Origin: an uncultured Lachnospiraceae bacterium | Lineage (GTDB): Bacteria; Bacillota; Clostridia; Lachnospirales; Lachnospiraceae | Length of the DNA: 64,000 nucleotides | NCBI GenBank assembly: GCA_910579275.1 | Contig: CAJTTO010000009.1 | Coordinates: 30,415-94,414 of the forward strand | Direction: 5' to 3' | In this document: positions 34,204 through 42,840 of the stretch, in pieces | Position numbering within the stretch: position 1 is the first letter of the stretch | Layout: every line of letters begins with the position of its first letter | Translations under genes and position numbers: made by a program | Notes under the pieces: generated by a model | What the model was told of the DNA's origin: nothing | Databases searched by the model: none | The model's input: only the letters and a program-made list of their open reading frames with translations

Positions 34204-35895
34204 ATGGAAATGCTGATTTTACTGATACTGATGTTTGCCGTATTTTTGTATGTGATGATTCGCGGTGCGGCTGAGGAGAAAAACCGTAAAAAAAAATACC
34301 GCAGTCAGTTAAAGGAACTATATGGAAAATACCGTGAGAACGATTACAGTCCGGCTGAAATTGACAGGATATCAAGATATTACCGACATAGACAGCAGCA
34401 AAATGATATAGATGATATTACGTGGAATGATTTGGGCATGGATTCCGTATTTGCCCGTGCGAATTTTACGCAGTCTTCTTCGGGTGAGGAATATCTGTAT
34501 GACATGATGCGTCATCCGAAGACCGGCGACGAGGATGGGAAAGCCGCGGAGATGGAGACGCATATCTGTTATATGATGGAACATGAAAAGGACAGGCTGG
34601 ATACCATGATGTGCCTGAACGCGCTGGGATACACAGGCCAGTATTCGCTGTCTGATTACATGGACTATCTCGGCGAACTGGGTGAGCGCAGCAATAAAGT
34701 ACACTATGGATGCATGGTTCTGCTGCTGGCATCCATCGCGCTTGTTTTTGTCAGGACATCGGTCGGCGTACCGCTTGTCATAGCGGCAGCCTGTGTGAAT
34801 ATTGTGATATATATGAAAGAAAAGGGTGTGGCGGCGCCGTATGTAACAACCTTTTCTTATATTATGCGCATGATTCACTGTGCGGACGATATGATAAAGC
34901 TCAATTACGGCGCGGAAATGCAGGAATATGTCACAAGTTTAAGAGAAAAGAAGGACAGATTCAGGGATTTCGAGAAACATTCCGGCATGGTGCTCAAGAT
35001 GAACTCCGCGACCGGAAGCCTTAGCGAGCTATTGTTTGACTATATCAAGATGCTTACACATATTGATATCATCCGTTTTAACAAAATGCTGAATATTGTT
35101 CGGAAAAACAGACGGGAAATCGGTGAACTTGTGGGTGGAATCGGTTATATTGATGCCGTGATATCCATAGGATATTTTAGGGCAGCCCTGCCGTATTACT
35201 GTGTGCCGCAGTTAAAATCCGGCAGCAGCGGACAGTTTGTGATAACCGAGGGTTTTCATCCCTGTATTGACAATCCGGTGGCGAACAGCTTTTCCCAGAA
35301 CAGGGGAATGATTATCACCGGATCCAATGCATCCGGAAAATCAACGTTTCTCAAGATGACTGCGGTGAATGCGATACTGGCGCAGACGATGCACACCTGT
35401 GCGGCAAAGGCGTATGCGGGAAATTATTACCGGATTTATTCTTCCATGGCGCTCAGGGATAATCTCGACAATGGCGAGAGTTATTACATTGTCGAAATTA
35501 AGGCGTTGAAGCGCATCATGGATGCCGCGGCGGCGGACAGTCAGAATCCGCTTTTGTGTTTTGTGGACGAAGTGCTGCGGGGAACAAATACCGTGGAACG
35601 AATTGCGGCATCTGCCCAGATTCTCGAAAAACTATCGGAGACAGGAATTTATTGTTTTGCAGCGACGCATGATATTGAGCTGACACATCTGCTTGCGCGG
35701 TGCTATGATAACTGTCACTTTGAGGAGGAGGTAAAGGATGGGGATGTGTTGTTCTCATACAGGCTTCTCGGGGGAAGGGCGCATACCAGAAACGCGATTA
35801 AGCTGCTGGAAATCATAGGATTTTCAAAGGATATTATCCAGAGGGCAGATGACATGGCAGGGGAATTCCTGCGAAACGGAGAATGGAAAGGATAG
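34204..35895 (+). CDS. membrane-tethered MutS-like ATPase
   Basis: 563 aa. A hydrophobic N-terminal segment (MLILLILMFAVFLYVMI) and a second double-spanning stretch (about 175-205, CMVLLLASIALVFV and PLVIAAACVNIVIY) indicate membrane attachment. The C-terminal third is a MutS domain V ATPase: GSNASGKST near 378, the helix-turn with DNLDNGESYY (usual S-x-F-x-x-E region), CFVDEVLRGTNTVER and FAATHDIELT. The mismatch-binding and Smr domains of MutS/MutS2 are absent. Close relatives exist in Clostridia but their function is not known to me. Mismatch repair should not be assumed. It precedes rnhA by 21 nt. Confidence 0.8.
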   Translation: MEMLILLILMFAVFLYVMIRGAAEEKNRKKKYRSQLKELYGKYRENDYSPAEIDRISRYYRHRQQQNDIDDITWNDLGMDSVFARANFTQSSSGEEYLYDMMRHPKTGDEDGKAAEMETHICYMMEHEKDRLDTMMCLNALGYTGQYSLSDYMDYLGELGERSNKVHYGCMVLLLASIALVFVRTSVGVPLVIAAACVNIVIYMKEKGVAAPYVTTFSYIMRMIHCADDMIKLNYGAEMQEYVTSLREKKDRFRDFEKHSGMVLKMNSATGSLSELLFDYIKMLTHIDIIRFNKMLNIVRKNRREIGELVGGIGYIDAVISIGYFRAALPYYCVPQLKSGSSGQFVITEGFHPCIDNPVANSFSQNRGMIITGSNASGKSTFLKMTAVNAILAQTMHTCAAKAYAGNYYRIYSSMALRDNLDNGESYYIVEIKALKRIMDAAAADSQNPLLCFVDEVLRGTNTVERIAASAQILEKLSETGIYCFAATHDIELTHLLARCYDNCHFEEEVKDGDVLFSYRLLGGRAHTRNAIKLLEIIGFSKDIIQRADDMAGEFLRNGEWKG

Positions 35896-35916
35896 ACGGG
35901 TAAGGAGATAAAAGAG

Positions 35917-36402
35917 ATGTTTGTGAAAATATTTACGGACGGAGCGGCAAGGGGGAATCCGGAGGGGCCGGGCGGATATGGCTGTGTGCTCCAGTATGTG
36001 GACAGTAAAGGACAGCTCCATGAGAGAGAATTTTCGGCTGGGTACAAAAAAACAACAAATAACAGGATGGAGCTGATGGCGGTGATTGTAGGGCTTGAGG
36101 CTCTGACAAAGCCGTGTGATGTGGAGATTATTTCGGATTCCAAGTATGTCACGGACGCATTTAACCAGCACTGGATAGAAGGGTGGCGAAAAAGAAACTG
36201 GCGCACCAGCACAAAGCAGGCGGTCAAGAATATTGACTTGTGGCAGCGGCTTTTGCGCGCAAAGGAGCCTCATGCCGTAACGTTTACATGGGTCAAGGGG
36301 CATGCCGGACATCCCGAAAATGAGCGGTGCGATACGCTTGCGACAACTGCGGCTGACTGTCCGGACAAAAACGAACTGCTCGATGATGTCGTTGGGGAAT
36401 GA
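35917..36402 (+). CDS. rnhA: ribonuclease HI
   Basis: 161 aa. The four acidic catalytic residues are visible: Asp8 in IFTDGAARGN, Glu in NNRMELMAV, Asp in ISDSKYV and Asp in NERCDTLA, with the WVKGHAGHPEN handle region. It cleaves RNA in RNA-DNA hybrids. A second RNase H (type II) is encoded at 42841. GGAGATAAAAGAG precedes the ATG; it lies between the MutS-like gene and the ABC exporter pair. Confidence 0.95.
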   Translation: MFVKIFTDGAARGNPEGPGGYGCVLQYVDSKGQLHEREFSAGYKKTTNNRMELMAVIVGLEALTKPCDVEIISDSKYVTDAFNQHWIEGWRKRNWRTSTKQAVKNIDLWQRLLRAKEPHAVTFTWVKGHAGHPENERCDTLATTAADCPDKNELLDDVVGE

Positions 36403-36434
36403 GCCGGATATGATGGAAAGGCATGGTTTTCTGT

Positions 36435-38144
36435 ATGAAAAAAGTGTTATGGAACTATCTGAAGCCGTACTATGGGCGTATGCTGGTTGGTTTTGTCATC
36501 AAGTTTGTCGGAACGATTATGGACTTGTGTCTGCCGTGGATATTGGCATACATGATTGACACAATTATTCCGCAGGGGAAACGAAATGATATTTATGTCT
36601 GGGGCTTTGTGATGCTGGTATGTGCTGTGCTGGCGCTGGCTTTTAATGTGCTGGCAAACCGTATGGCTTCCAAGGTGGCAAGGGATACGACGGAAACGAT
36701 TCGCCATGATTTGTTTGAGAAAGTTATGTGGCTTTCGAGTGCAAGGACGGACGCATTGACAAAGCCGTCCTTGATATCAAGGCTGACAACAGATACATAT
36801 AATGTACAGCAGATGCTTGGCAGAACACAGCGCCTTGGTGTCCGAGCGCCTATTCTGGTGGTCGGCGGTATTCTGGTAACGCTTACGCTGGATCCGGTTT
36901 TGACGCTTGTGATGGTATCTGTAATGCCGTTGACCGTTTTTGTCACATATTATTTTTCAAAAAAGAGCGTGCCGATGTACAATACGCTGCAAAAAGCTGT
37001 TGACCGGTTTGTGCGTCTGGTTCGTGAGGATATAACAGGGATTCGCGTGATTAAGGCGCTTTCCAAGACGGCTTATGAGAAGGAAAGATATGATAACCTG
37101 AATAAAGAGGTTGTCCGGCTGGAAAAAAAGGCGGATGTCACAATGGCGGCTGTAAATCCAGCCACGAACCTGTTTCTGAATATTGGTCTTGTGTTTGTCG
37201 TTATCGTCGGTGCATACAGGGTAAACGCCGGTTACTCCGAAGTCGGCAAGATTCTGGCATTTCTTACGTATTTTACAATTATTCTCAATGCGATGATTAA
37301 TATATCAAAAATGTTCGTCATTATATCCAAGGCAATTGCTTCAGCGGATCGCATTATGGAGGTGATTGATGTTCCGCAGGAGATGCTGACTGAAGTTTGT
37401 GAAAAAATGGAAAGCGACGGGGCGTACATCTGTTTTGACCATGTGACATTTTCCTACAAAACGGACAGTGAGGAGCCGGATTTGTCGGATATTTCTTTTT
37501 CCCTGAAAAAAGGAGAGACGCTTGGCATTATCGGGGCGACAGGATCGGGGAAAAGCACGCTGACAGCGCTTCTCATGCGCTTTTATGATGCCGATTCCGG
37601 AAATATTTATATTGAGGGTGAAAATATTCGTGCAATGCCGACGCGCACGCTTCGGAAAAAGTTCGGGGTAGTATTTCAAAATGACACTATTTTTGCGGAC
37701 TCTATCGCAGAGAATGTCCGTATGGGACGAACGCTGACGGACATGGAAATTAAGGACGCAGTCGCCCATGCAATGGCAAAAGAGTTTGTCGAGGAAAACG
37801 GACGGGGATATGACAGCCATATCAATGCGCGCGGTGCGAATTTAAGCGGAGGACAAAAACAGCGCATTCTGATTGCGAGGGCGCTGGCAGCACATCCGGA
37901 TATTCTGGTTCTGGATGATTCTTCAAGTGCGTTGGACTATAGGACGGACGCAGCGTTACGCCATGAACTTTCAGGCTGTTTTTCAGAAACGACGAAGTTG
38001 ATTATCGCGCAGAGAATCAGTTCCATTATGCATGCGGATCATATCATGGTGCTTGAGGATGGCAGGCTGATTGGATACGGAACTCATGAGGATCTGCTGG
38101 ATTGCTGTGAAGTATACCGTGAAATCAGGGACTCACAGATTTAA
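36435..38144 (+). CDS. ABC exporter subunit with degenerate ATPase site
   Basis: About 569 aa: six-helix type I exporter domain (1-320) and nucleotide-binding domain. Walker A GATGSGKST and the signature LSGGQKQR are canonical, but Walker B reads LVLDDSSSALD, with Asp where the catalytic Glu should be, and the H-loop reads IAQR instead of IAHR. This is the pattern of the degenerate half of heterodimeric exporters (TM287/288, BmrCD). The partner starts 37 nt downstream. ATG 36435 matches the usual M-K-K-x-x-x-Y-L-K-P-Y opening; 36423 is possible. Likely exports drugs, lipids or peptides. Confidence 0.92.
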   Translation: MKKVLWNYLKPYYGRMLVGFVIKFVGTIMDLCLPWILAYMIDTIIPQGKRNDIYVWGFVMLVCAVLALAFNVLANRMASKVARDTTETIRHDLFEKVMWLSSARTDALTKPSLISRLTTDTYNVQQMLGRTQRLGVRAPILVVGGILVTLTLDPVLTLVMVSVMPLTVFVTYYFSKKSVPMYNTLQKAVDRFVRLVREDITGIRVIKALSKTAYEKERYDNLNKEVVRLEKKADVTMAAVNPATNLFLNIGLVFVVIVGAYRVNAGYSEVGKILAFLTYFTIILNAMINISKMFVIISKAIASADRIMEVIDVPQEMLTEVCEKMESDGAYICFDHVTFSYKTDSEEPDLSDISFSLKKGETLGIIGATGSGKSTLTALLMRFYDADSGNIYIEGENIRAMPTRTLRKKFGVVFQNDTIFADSIAENVRMGRTLTDMEIKDAVAHAMAKEFVEENGRGYDSHINARGANLSGGQKQRILIARALAAHPDILVLDDSSSALDYRTDAALRHELSGCFSETTKLIIAQRISSIMHADHIMVLEDGRLIGYGTHEDLLDCCEVYREIRDSQI

Positions 38145-38181
38145 CGGAGAAATAAAGCTATTGTGAAAATGGAGGATTGCT

Positions 38182-39951
38182 ATGGCAGAGGGGCAGAAAA
38201 AATATGAAAAGCCAAAAAACCGGAAAGGTACCATACTGCGTCTTGGACGTTACCTGATGCAGTACAAATTCCTGATACTGCTTGCCCTGTTACTCACAGT
38301 GGGGAGCAATCTGTTTGCCCTTGTCGGGCCCATGCTCTCAGGGTATGCCATTGACGCGATTGAGCCGGGAACCGGAAAGGTGGATTTTTCACAGGTTTTT
38401 TATTATGCAGGGCTGATGGTCGTGTTCTATCTGCTTTCTTCGGCGCTGTCATACATTCTTGCCGTGCTTATGATTCATATCAGCCGGAAAGTTGTCTACC
38501 AAATGCGTGATGATGTGTTTGCGCATTTGCTCGAACTTCCGGTAGGTTATTTTGACACACATCAGACAGGGGATGTAATCAGCCGTATTTCGTATGACAT
38601 TGATACTGTCAACACTTCGCTTGCAAATGACCTCGTGCAGATTCTCACGACATTGATTACTGTCACCGGTGCGTTTGCAATGATGGTTGCCATTTCCCCA
38701 AGACTTGTGTTGATTTTTGCAGTTACAGTGCCGCTGTCCATGGCGCTGACAAAGTACATAACGGGAAAGACGCGTCCGCTGTTCCGGATTCGTTCACGCA
38801 AGCTGGGGGAACTCAACAGTTTTGTTGAGGAGATGATATCGGGACAGAAGACATTAAAGGCATATTATCAGGAAGAAAATACAATTGAAAAATTCAAAGA
38901 AAAAAATGAGGAGGCTGTGGAAGCTTATTACAGGGCTGAATATTATGGCAGTGTCGTGGGTCCCGCAGTAAATTTTGTCAACAACCTTTCGCTCACGATG
39001 GTCAGTGTGTTTGGTGCGTTACTGTTTCTTGCGGGACAGATGCGCATTGGAAGTATCTCTTCCTTCATCCTGTACTCCAGAAAATTTTCGGGACCGATTA
39101 ATGAAGCGGCAAACATCATGAGTGAGCTGCAGTCTGCACTGGCGGCGGCGGAGCGCGTATTCAACATGATAGACGAACCGACAGAGTCGCCCGACAGGGA
39201 GCATGCGGCAGTGCTTGACGCTGTAAAGGGCAATGTCGTCCTGAAAAATGTATGTTTTGGATATACGCAGGGGAATCCGATTATCAGGGGACTGAATCTT
39301 CATGCGCAAGCCGGAAAGCTTGTCGCGATTGTGGGACCGACAGGAGCGGGAAAGACGACGCTTATCAACCTGCTGATGCGCTTTTATGATGTGGGGGATG
39401 GCAATATCTATGTAGACAATCAGGATATCCGCGATGTTACGCGTGCAAGCCTGCGAAAGTCCTATGCGATGGTTTTGCAGGACACATGGCTTTTTGAGGG
39501 CACTGTTTTTGAAAATATCGCTTACGGAAAACAGGGCGCGACAAGGGAGGAGGTAACTGCCGCCGCGAAAGCTGCAAAAATCCATTCGTATATCAAGCGT
39601 CTTCCACAGGGCTATGACACAGTTCTCACGGATGAGGGGACAAATATATCCAAAGGACAGAAACAGCTGCTGACAATTGCAAGGGCGATGCTTCTGGATG
39701 CCCCGATGCTCATTCTCGACGAGGCGACCTCCAATGTCGACACGCGCACGGAACAGCAGATACAGCAGGCAATGCGGAAATTGATGGAGCATAAGACTTG
39801 TTTTGTCATTGCCCACAGACTCTCGACAATCCAGAATGCGGATGTGATACTGGTGGTCAGTCAGGGGGAAGTTGTGGAGCAGGGGACGCAAGGGGAACTG
39901 ATGGAGAAAAAAGGATTTTACCACCAGCTTTACAGGGCGCAGTTTGAGTAA
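38182..39951 (+). CDS. ABC exporter subunit with catalytic ATPase site
   Basis: 589 aa, six transmembrane helices (about 25-330) plus nucleotide-binding domain. Walker A GPTGAGKTT, Walker B LILDEATSNVD and H-loop IAHRLST are canonical, while the signature is ISKGQKQL rather than LSGGQ. Paired with the upstream subunit, one composite site is fully canonical and the other fully degenerate. The stop codon TAA is the first three bases of the 51-bp inverted repeat at 39949. GGAGG precedes ATG. Confidence 0.93.
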   Translation: MAEGQKKYEKPKNRKGTILRLGRYLMQYKFLILLALLLTVGSNLFALVGPMLSGYAIDAIEPGTGKVDFSQVFYYAGLMVVFYLLSSALSYILAVLMIHISRKVVYQMRDDVFAHLLELPVGYFDTHQTGDVISRISYDIDTVNTSLANDLVQILTTLITVTGAFAMMVAISPRLVLIFAVTVPLSMALTKYITGKTRPLFRIRSRKLGELNSFVEEMISGQKTLKAYYQEENTIEKFKEKNEEAVEAYYRAEYYGSVVGPAVNFVNNLSLTMVSVFGALLFLAGQMRIGSISSFILYSRKFSGPINEAANIMSELQSALAAAERVFNMIDEPTESPDREHAAVLDAVKGNVVLKNVCFGYTQGNPIIRGLNLHAQAGKLVAIVGPTGAGKTTLINLLMRFYDVGDGNIYVDNQDIRDVTRASLRKSYAMVLQDTWLFEGTVFENIAYGKQGATREEVTAAAKAAKIHSYIKRLPQGYDTVLTDEGTNISKGQKQLLTIARAMLLDAPMLILDEATSNVDTRTEQQIQQAMRKLMEHKTCFVIAHRLSTIQNADVILVVSQGEVVEQGTQGELMEKKGFYHQLYRAQFE

Positions 39952-39999
39952 CCGTTCAATTTTGATGCCGATAACAGGAATCCGAAAGCTGAACGGTTA
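39949..39999. repeat. decayed short relative of the GTAACAGTTCAGC element
   Basis: TAACCGTTCA (39949-39958) and its exact complement TGAACGGTTA (39990-39999) bound a 51-bp segment. Its interior GATGCCGATAACAGG and the segment after it differ only slightly from the right part of the element at 14806-14942. Compensated changes in both arms (CCGTTCA/TGAACGG) preserve pairing. It supplies the exporter stop codon and may serve as a 3' hairpin for the transcript. Confidence 0.7.
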
Positions 40000-40029
40000 A
40001 AGTTGATGCAGGGAAATTTGAAAAAACGC

Positions 40030-40058
40030 TTGCATTGTAAGCATGTTTATGATAAATT
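40030..40058 (+). promoter_or_regulatory. promoter of rplS with a structured leader
   Basis: TTGCAT (40030-40035), 17-nt spacer, TAAATT (40053-40058). The following leader of about 95 nt (GAGATGGTCCTCTGG and TGATGTGAGTAGATGACG segments) could fold and might be a ribosomal-protein autoregulatory leader; I cannot assign it to a known class. Confidence 0.45.
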
Positions 40059-40159
40059 ATTAATGTTGCGAACAAAGAGATGGTCCTCTGGTACGAGTCA
40101 TGATGTGAGTAGATGACGCTGAAGTATTAAGAACGTCGATAAAATAAGGAGGCATAAAA

Positions 40160-40507
40160 ATGAACGAAATTATTAGAGAAATCGAGCAGGAACAGTTAAA
40201 GGCAAATGTTGACAGCTTCAGGGTTGGCGATACAGTAAGGGTACATGGTAAGATTAAAGAGGGTAACCGCGAGAGAATTCAGATTTTTGAAGGTACTGTA
40301 TTAAAGATTCAGGGCGGCAGCAATAGACAGACTTTTACAGTAAGAAAGATTTCAAACGGTGTCGGTGTCGAGAAGACATGGCCGATGCATTCACCAAACG
40401 TAGAGAAAGTGGAGCTTGTAAGGGCAGGTAAGGTTAGACGTGCCAAGCTGAACTATTTAAGAAACCGTGTTGGTAAGAAAGCAAAGGTTAAAGAGCTGGT
40501 GAAATAG
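40160..40507 (+). CDS. rplS: ribosomal protein L19
   Basis: 115 aa with the L19 signatures FRVGDTVRVHGKIKEGNRERIQIFEG, FTVRKISNGVGVEKTWP and KLNYLRNRVGKKAKVKE. 50S component at the subunit interface. TAAGGAGG precedes ATG. Usually it follows rimM-trmD; here it has its own promoter and terminator and is followed by lepB and rbgA, while the rest of the usual cluster lies elsewhere. Confidence 0.98.
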   Translation: MNEIIREIEQEQLKANVDSFRVGDTVRVHGKIKEGNRERIQIFEGTVLKIQGGSNRQTFTVRKISNGVGVEKTWPMHSPNVEKVELVRAGKVRRAKLNYLRNRVGKKAKVKELVK

Positions 40508-40519
40508 TTGGTTCATGTG

Positions 40520-40547
40520 ACGGGGCTTGGAGACAAGCCCTGTTTTT
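40520..40547 (+). terminator. terminator of rplS
   Basis: ACGGGGCTTG, GAGA loop, CAAGCCCTGT, then TTTTT. Confidence 0.88.
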
Positions 40548-40560
40548 GTGCATACCCTAT

Positions 40561-40605
40561 TGATTCCCGCTGCTTTGGTGGACATCTGAACAGTAACAAC
40601 TGTTA
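40561..40605. repeat. fragment of MITE-like element A
   Basis: 40561-40596 matches 14761-14796 with three mismatches (TGATTCCCGCTGC..., ending CTGAACAGTAA). It is followed by the 14-bp palindrome GTAACA-AC-TGTTAC (40592-40605), resembling two element ends joined. The other end is not visible. Confidence 0.6.
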
Positions 40606-40732
40606 CCTGTGTGAAATGCTGTAATATGATTCTGGGCTTGAAATAGTGTTCTATTTTAAGTATAATGGTTAGGGAACGATACTGAAATAATGTAACAGAT
40701 GTACAGAAGGACTTCCTAGAAGGATAAACTAA

Positions 40733-41314
40733 ATGGCTAGAAGAAAGGGACTGACTTTTTACCAGAAGAAGAAAAAATTAAATATTTATGTAGTCAAGGA
40801 AATTTTAAGCTGGATTTTTTGGATATTTGTCTCGGTGCTGCTTGCGGTGGTAACTGTTTTCTGTGTCGGGATGAAGACAAGTGTGATAGGTTCCTCCATG
40901 GAACCAAGTCTTTATAATGGGCAGGAAATCTTTTTAAACCGTCTGGTCTACAAAGTGGCATCCCCAAGAGCAGGCGATGTGGTGGTGTTTCTCCCAAACG
41001 GAAATGAGAAATCACACTATTACGTGAAACGCGTAGTTGGCGTTCCGGGAGATAAACTGTACATAAAAAGCGGTATGCTGTATGTGAACGGCGAGGTTGT
41101 CGAGGTGTACTTTAATGACAGAATAGCAGAACCTGGTATTCTCGAAAACGAGGTTACGCTTGGAGAGGATGAGTACTTTGTGATAGGTGATAATTGCAAC
41201 AGCAGTGAGGACAGCCGCTCCGCAAATGTGGGCACAGTCAGGAAAAGTTATATTATAGGGAAAGCATGGATGAAGCTGGCAGCAGGCGACAGCGATTTAG
41301 GGCTGATAGAATAA
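40733..41314 (+). CDS. lepB: signal peptidase I, first copy
   Basis: 193 aa. Basic N-terminus, one transmembrane helix (ILSWIFWIFVSVLLAVVTVF), then the catalytic Ser in GSSMEPSL and Lys in YVKRVVGVPGD, and the box E GDNCNSSEDSR. It cleaves Sec and Tat signal peptides at the outer membrane face. AGAAGGA precedes ATG. A second, different lepB lies 870 nt downstream beyond rbgA. Confidence 0.94.
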   Translation: MARRKGLTFYQKKKKLNIYVVKEILSWIFWIFVSVLLAVVTVFCVGMKTSVIGSSMEPSLYNGQEIFLNRLVYKVASPRAGDVVVFLPNGNEKSHYYVKRVVGVPGDKLYIKSGMLYVNGEVVEVYFNDRIAEPGILENEVTLGEDEYFVIGDNCNSSEDSRSANVGTVRKSYIIGKAWMKLAAGDSDLGLIE

Positions 41315-41333
41315 AGGAAGGGCATAGAGAGAT

Positions 41334-42188
41334 ATGGCAAATTATCAATGGTACCCCGGTCATATGACAAAGGCGAAACGGATGATGCAGGAGGATATCA
41401 AACTCATTGATTTGGTGATTGAGCTGGTGGATGCCAGAGTGCCGCTCAGCAGCAGAAATCCGGATATAGACGAGCTGGGAAAAAATAAATCAAGGATTAT
41501 TCTGTTAAACAAATCCGATTTGGCAGATTCAAAAAAGAATAAACTGTGGATGCAATATTTTGCAGACAAGGGATTTCACGTTTTGGAGATTAATTCCAAG
41601 ACGGGTTCCGGTGTCAAGTCCATTCAGGGAGTTGTGCAGGAGGCATGCAGGGAAAAGATAGAACGTGACAGGAAAAGAGGAATTTTAAACAGGCCTGTGC
41701 GTGCCATGGTAGTGGGGATTCCCAATGTCGGAAAATCCACGTTTATCAATTCGTTTGCAGGAAGGGCATGTGCCAAGACCGGAAACAGACCGGGTGTGAC
41801 AAAGGGAAAGCAGTGGATTCGTCTCAACAAAGGATTAGAGCTTCTTGACACGCCGGGTATCCTATGGCCAAAGTTTGAAGACCAGACAGTGGGGCTTCAT
41901 CTTGCCATGATTGGCTCCATGAATGACGAGATTGTACATCTGGATGAACTGGCTTATGATTTGATTCGCTTTCTGCGCAGGGAATATCCGGGACTTTTGG
42001 AAAAAAGATACGATATAGAGATACCGGACGAACAGGATGCCTATGACACGATTAAGGCGGTCTGCGTCAGCAAAAAGTGCTTTTTAAAGGGTGAGGAACT
42101 AGATATTATGAAATCATCCTCGATGGTGGTGGATGATTTTAGAAACGGAAGAATCGGAAAAATTACATTGGAGATGCCAGAAGAATGA
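41334..42188 (+). CDS. rbgA: ribosome biogenesis GTPase RbgA (YlqF)
   Basis: 284 aa, circularly permuted GTPase: the G4 motif LLNKSDLAD precedes G1 GIPNVGKST and G3 DTPGILWP. Opening W-Y-P-G-H-M-T-K-A and the C-terminal ANTAR-like domain are typical. It drives late 50S assembly near L6 and L19 region proteins; rplS lies upstream as in Bacillus. The last codons overlap the next lepB start (ATGA), indicating translational coupling. Confidence 0.96.
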   Translation: MANYQWYPGHMTKAKRMMQEDIKLIDLVIELVDARVPLSSRNPDIDELGKNKSRIILLNKSDLADSKKNKLWMQYFADKGFHVLEINSKTGSGVKSIQGVVQEACREKIERDRKRGILNRPVRAMVVGIPNVGKSTFINSFAGRACAKTGNRPGVTKGKQWIRLNKGLELLDTPGILWPKFEDQTVGLHLAMIGSMNDEIVHLDELAYDLIRFLRREYPGLLEKRYDIEIPDEQDAYDTIKAVCVSKKCFLKGEELDIMKSSSMVVDDFRNGRIGKITLEMPEE

Positions 42189-42763
42189 TGGATACAGAAG
42201 TACAGGAAACAGGAAATAAAAAAGTAAAAAGTATACTGAAAGAAATATTGAGTATCAGCGTTTATCTGTTGTTGGTGTTTTGTGCCGCATATTTGATTGT
42301 CACATACGTAGGACAGAGGACACAGGTAAGCGGCAGCAGCATGGAAACAACTTTGAGTGACGGGGATCATCTGATTGTGGATAAGATATCGTATCGGTTT
42401 AATGATCCGGAGCGGTTTGACATTATTGTTTTTCCTTTTCAATACGATTTGGACACCTATTATATCAAGCGAATTATCGGAATGCCGGGAGAGACAGTGC
42501 AGATTGACGAGTCCGGAAACATCTATATCGATGGCGAAGTACTGGAGGAAAGCTACGGACGTGAGGTGATCCAGAACGCAGGAAGGGCATGTGACCCGAT
42601 ACGGCTGGGGGCAGACGAATATTTTGTGATGGGAGACAATCGAAACAACAGTTCCGACAGCAGAGATCCATCCGTTGGAAATATTCACCGCAATGACATT
42701 ATCGGCAGGGCGTTTATCCGCATTTGGCCGTCAAGCAAATTTGGCATATTAAAACATCAATAA
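42185..42763 (+). CDS. lepB: signal peptidase I, second copy
   Basis: 192 aa. One transmembrane helix (ISVYLLLVFCAAYLIVTYV), catalytic Ser in GSSMETTL (Thr replaces the usual Pro of S-M-x-P), Lys in YIKRIIGMPGE, and GDNRNNSSDSRDPSVG. Four-base overlap with rbgA. It differs clearly from the copy at 40733, so this is paralogy, not a recent duplication; different substrate sets are possible. Confidence 0.93.
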   Translation: MMDTEVQETGNKKVKSILKEILSISVYLLLVFCAAYLIVTYVGQRTQVSGSSMETTLSDGDHLIVDKISYRFNDPERFDIIVFPFQYDLDTYYIKRIIGMPGETVQIDESGNIYIDGEVLEESYGREVIQNAGRACDPIRLGADEYFVMGDNRNNSSDSRDPSVGNIHRNDIIGRAFIRIWPSSKFGILKHQ

Positions 42764-42840
42764 ATAGATATTTTTAGACTTTAAAATCGGTTTCTGAAAG
42801 TGACGGCATACGCAAGATATAGAAAGGACATGAAGATTCA

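Noticed and set aside
34204..35895. mutS or mutS2 call
   Set aside because: Only the ATPase domain is shared; mismatch-binding, connector and Smr domains are absent and there are membrane helices.
39019..39924. 301-codon open frame on the - strand within the ABC exporter
   Set aside because: Antisense shadow of a subunit with complete Walker and H-loop motifs; no start signal.
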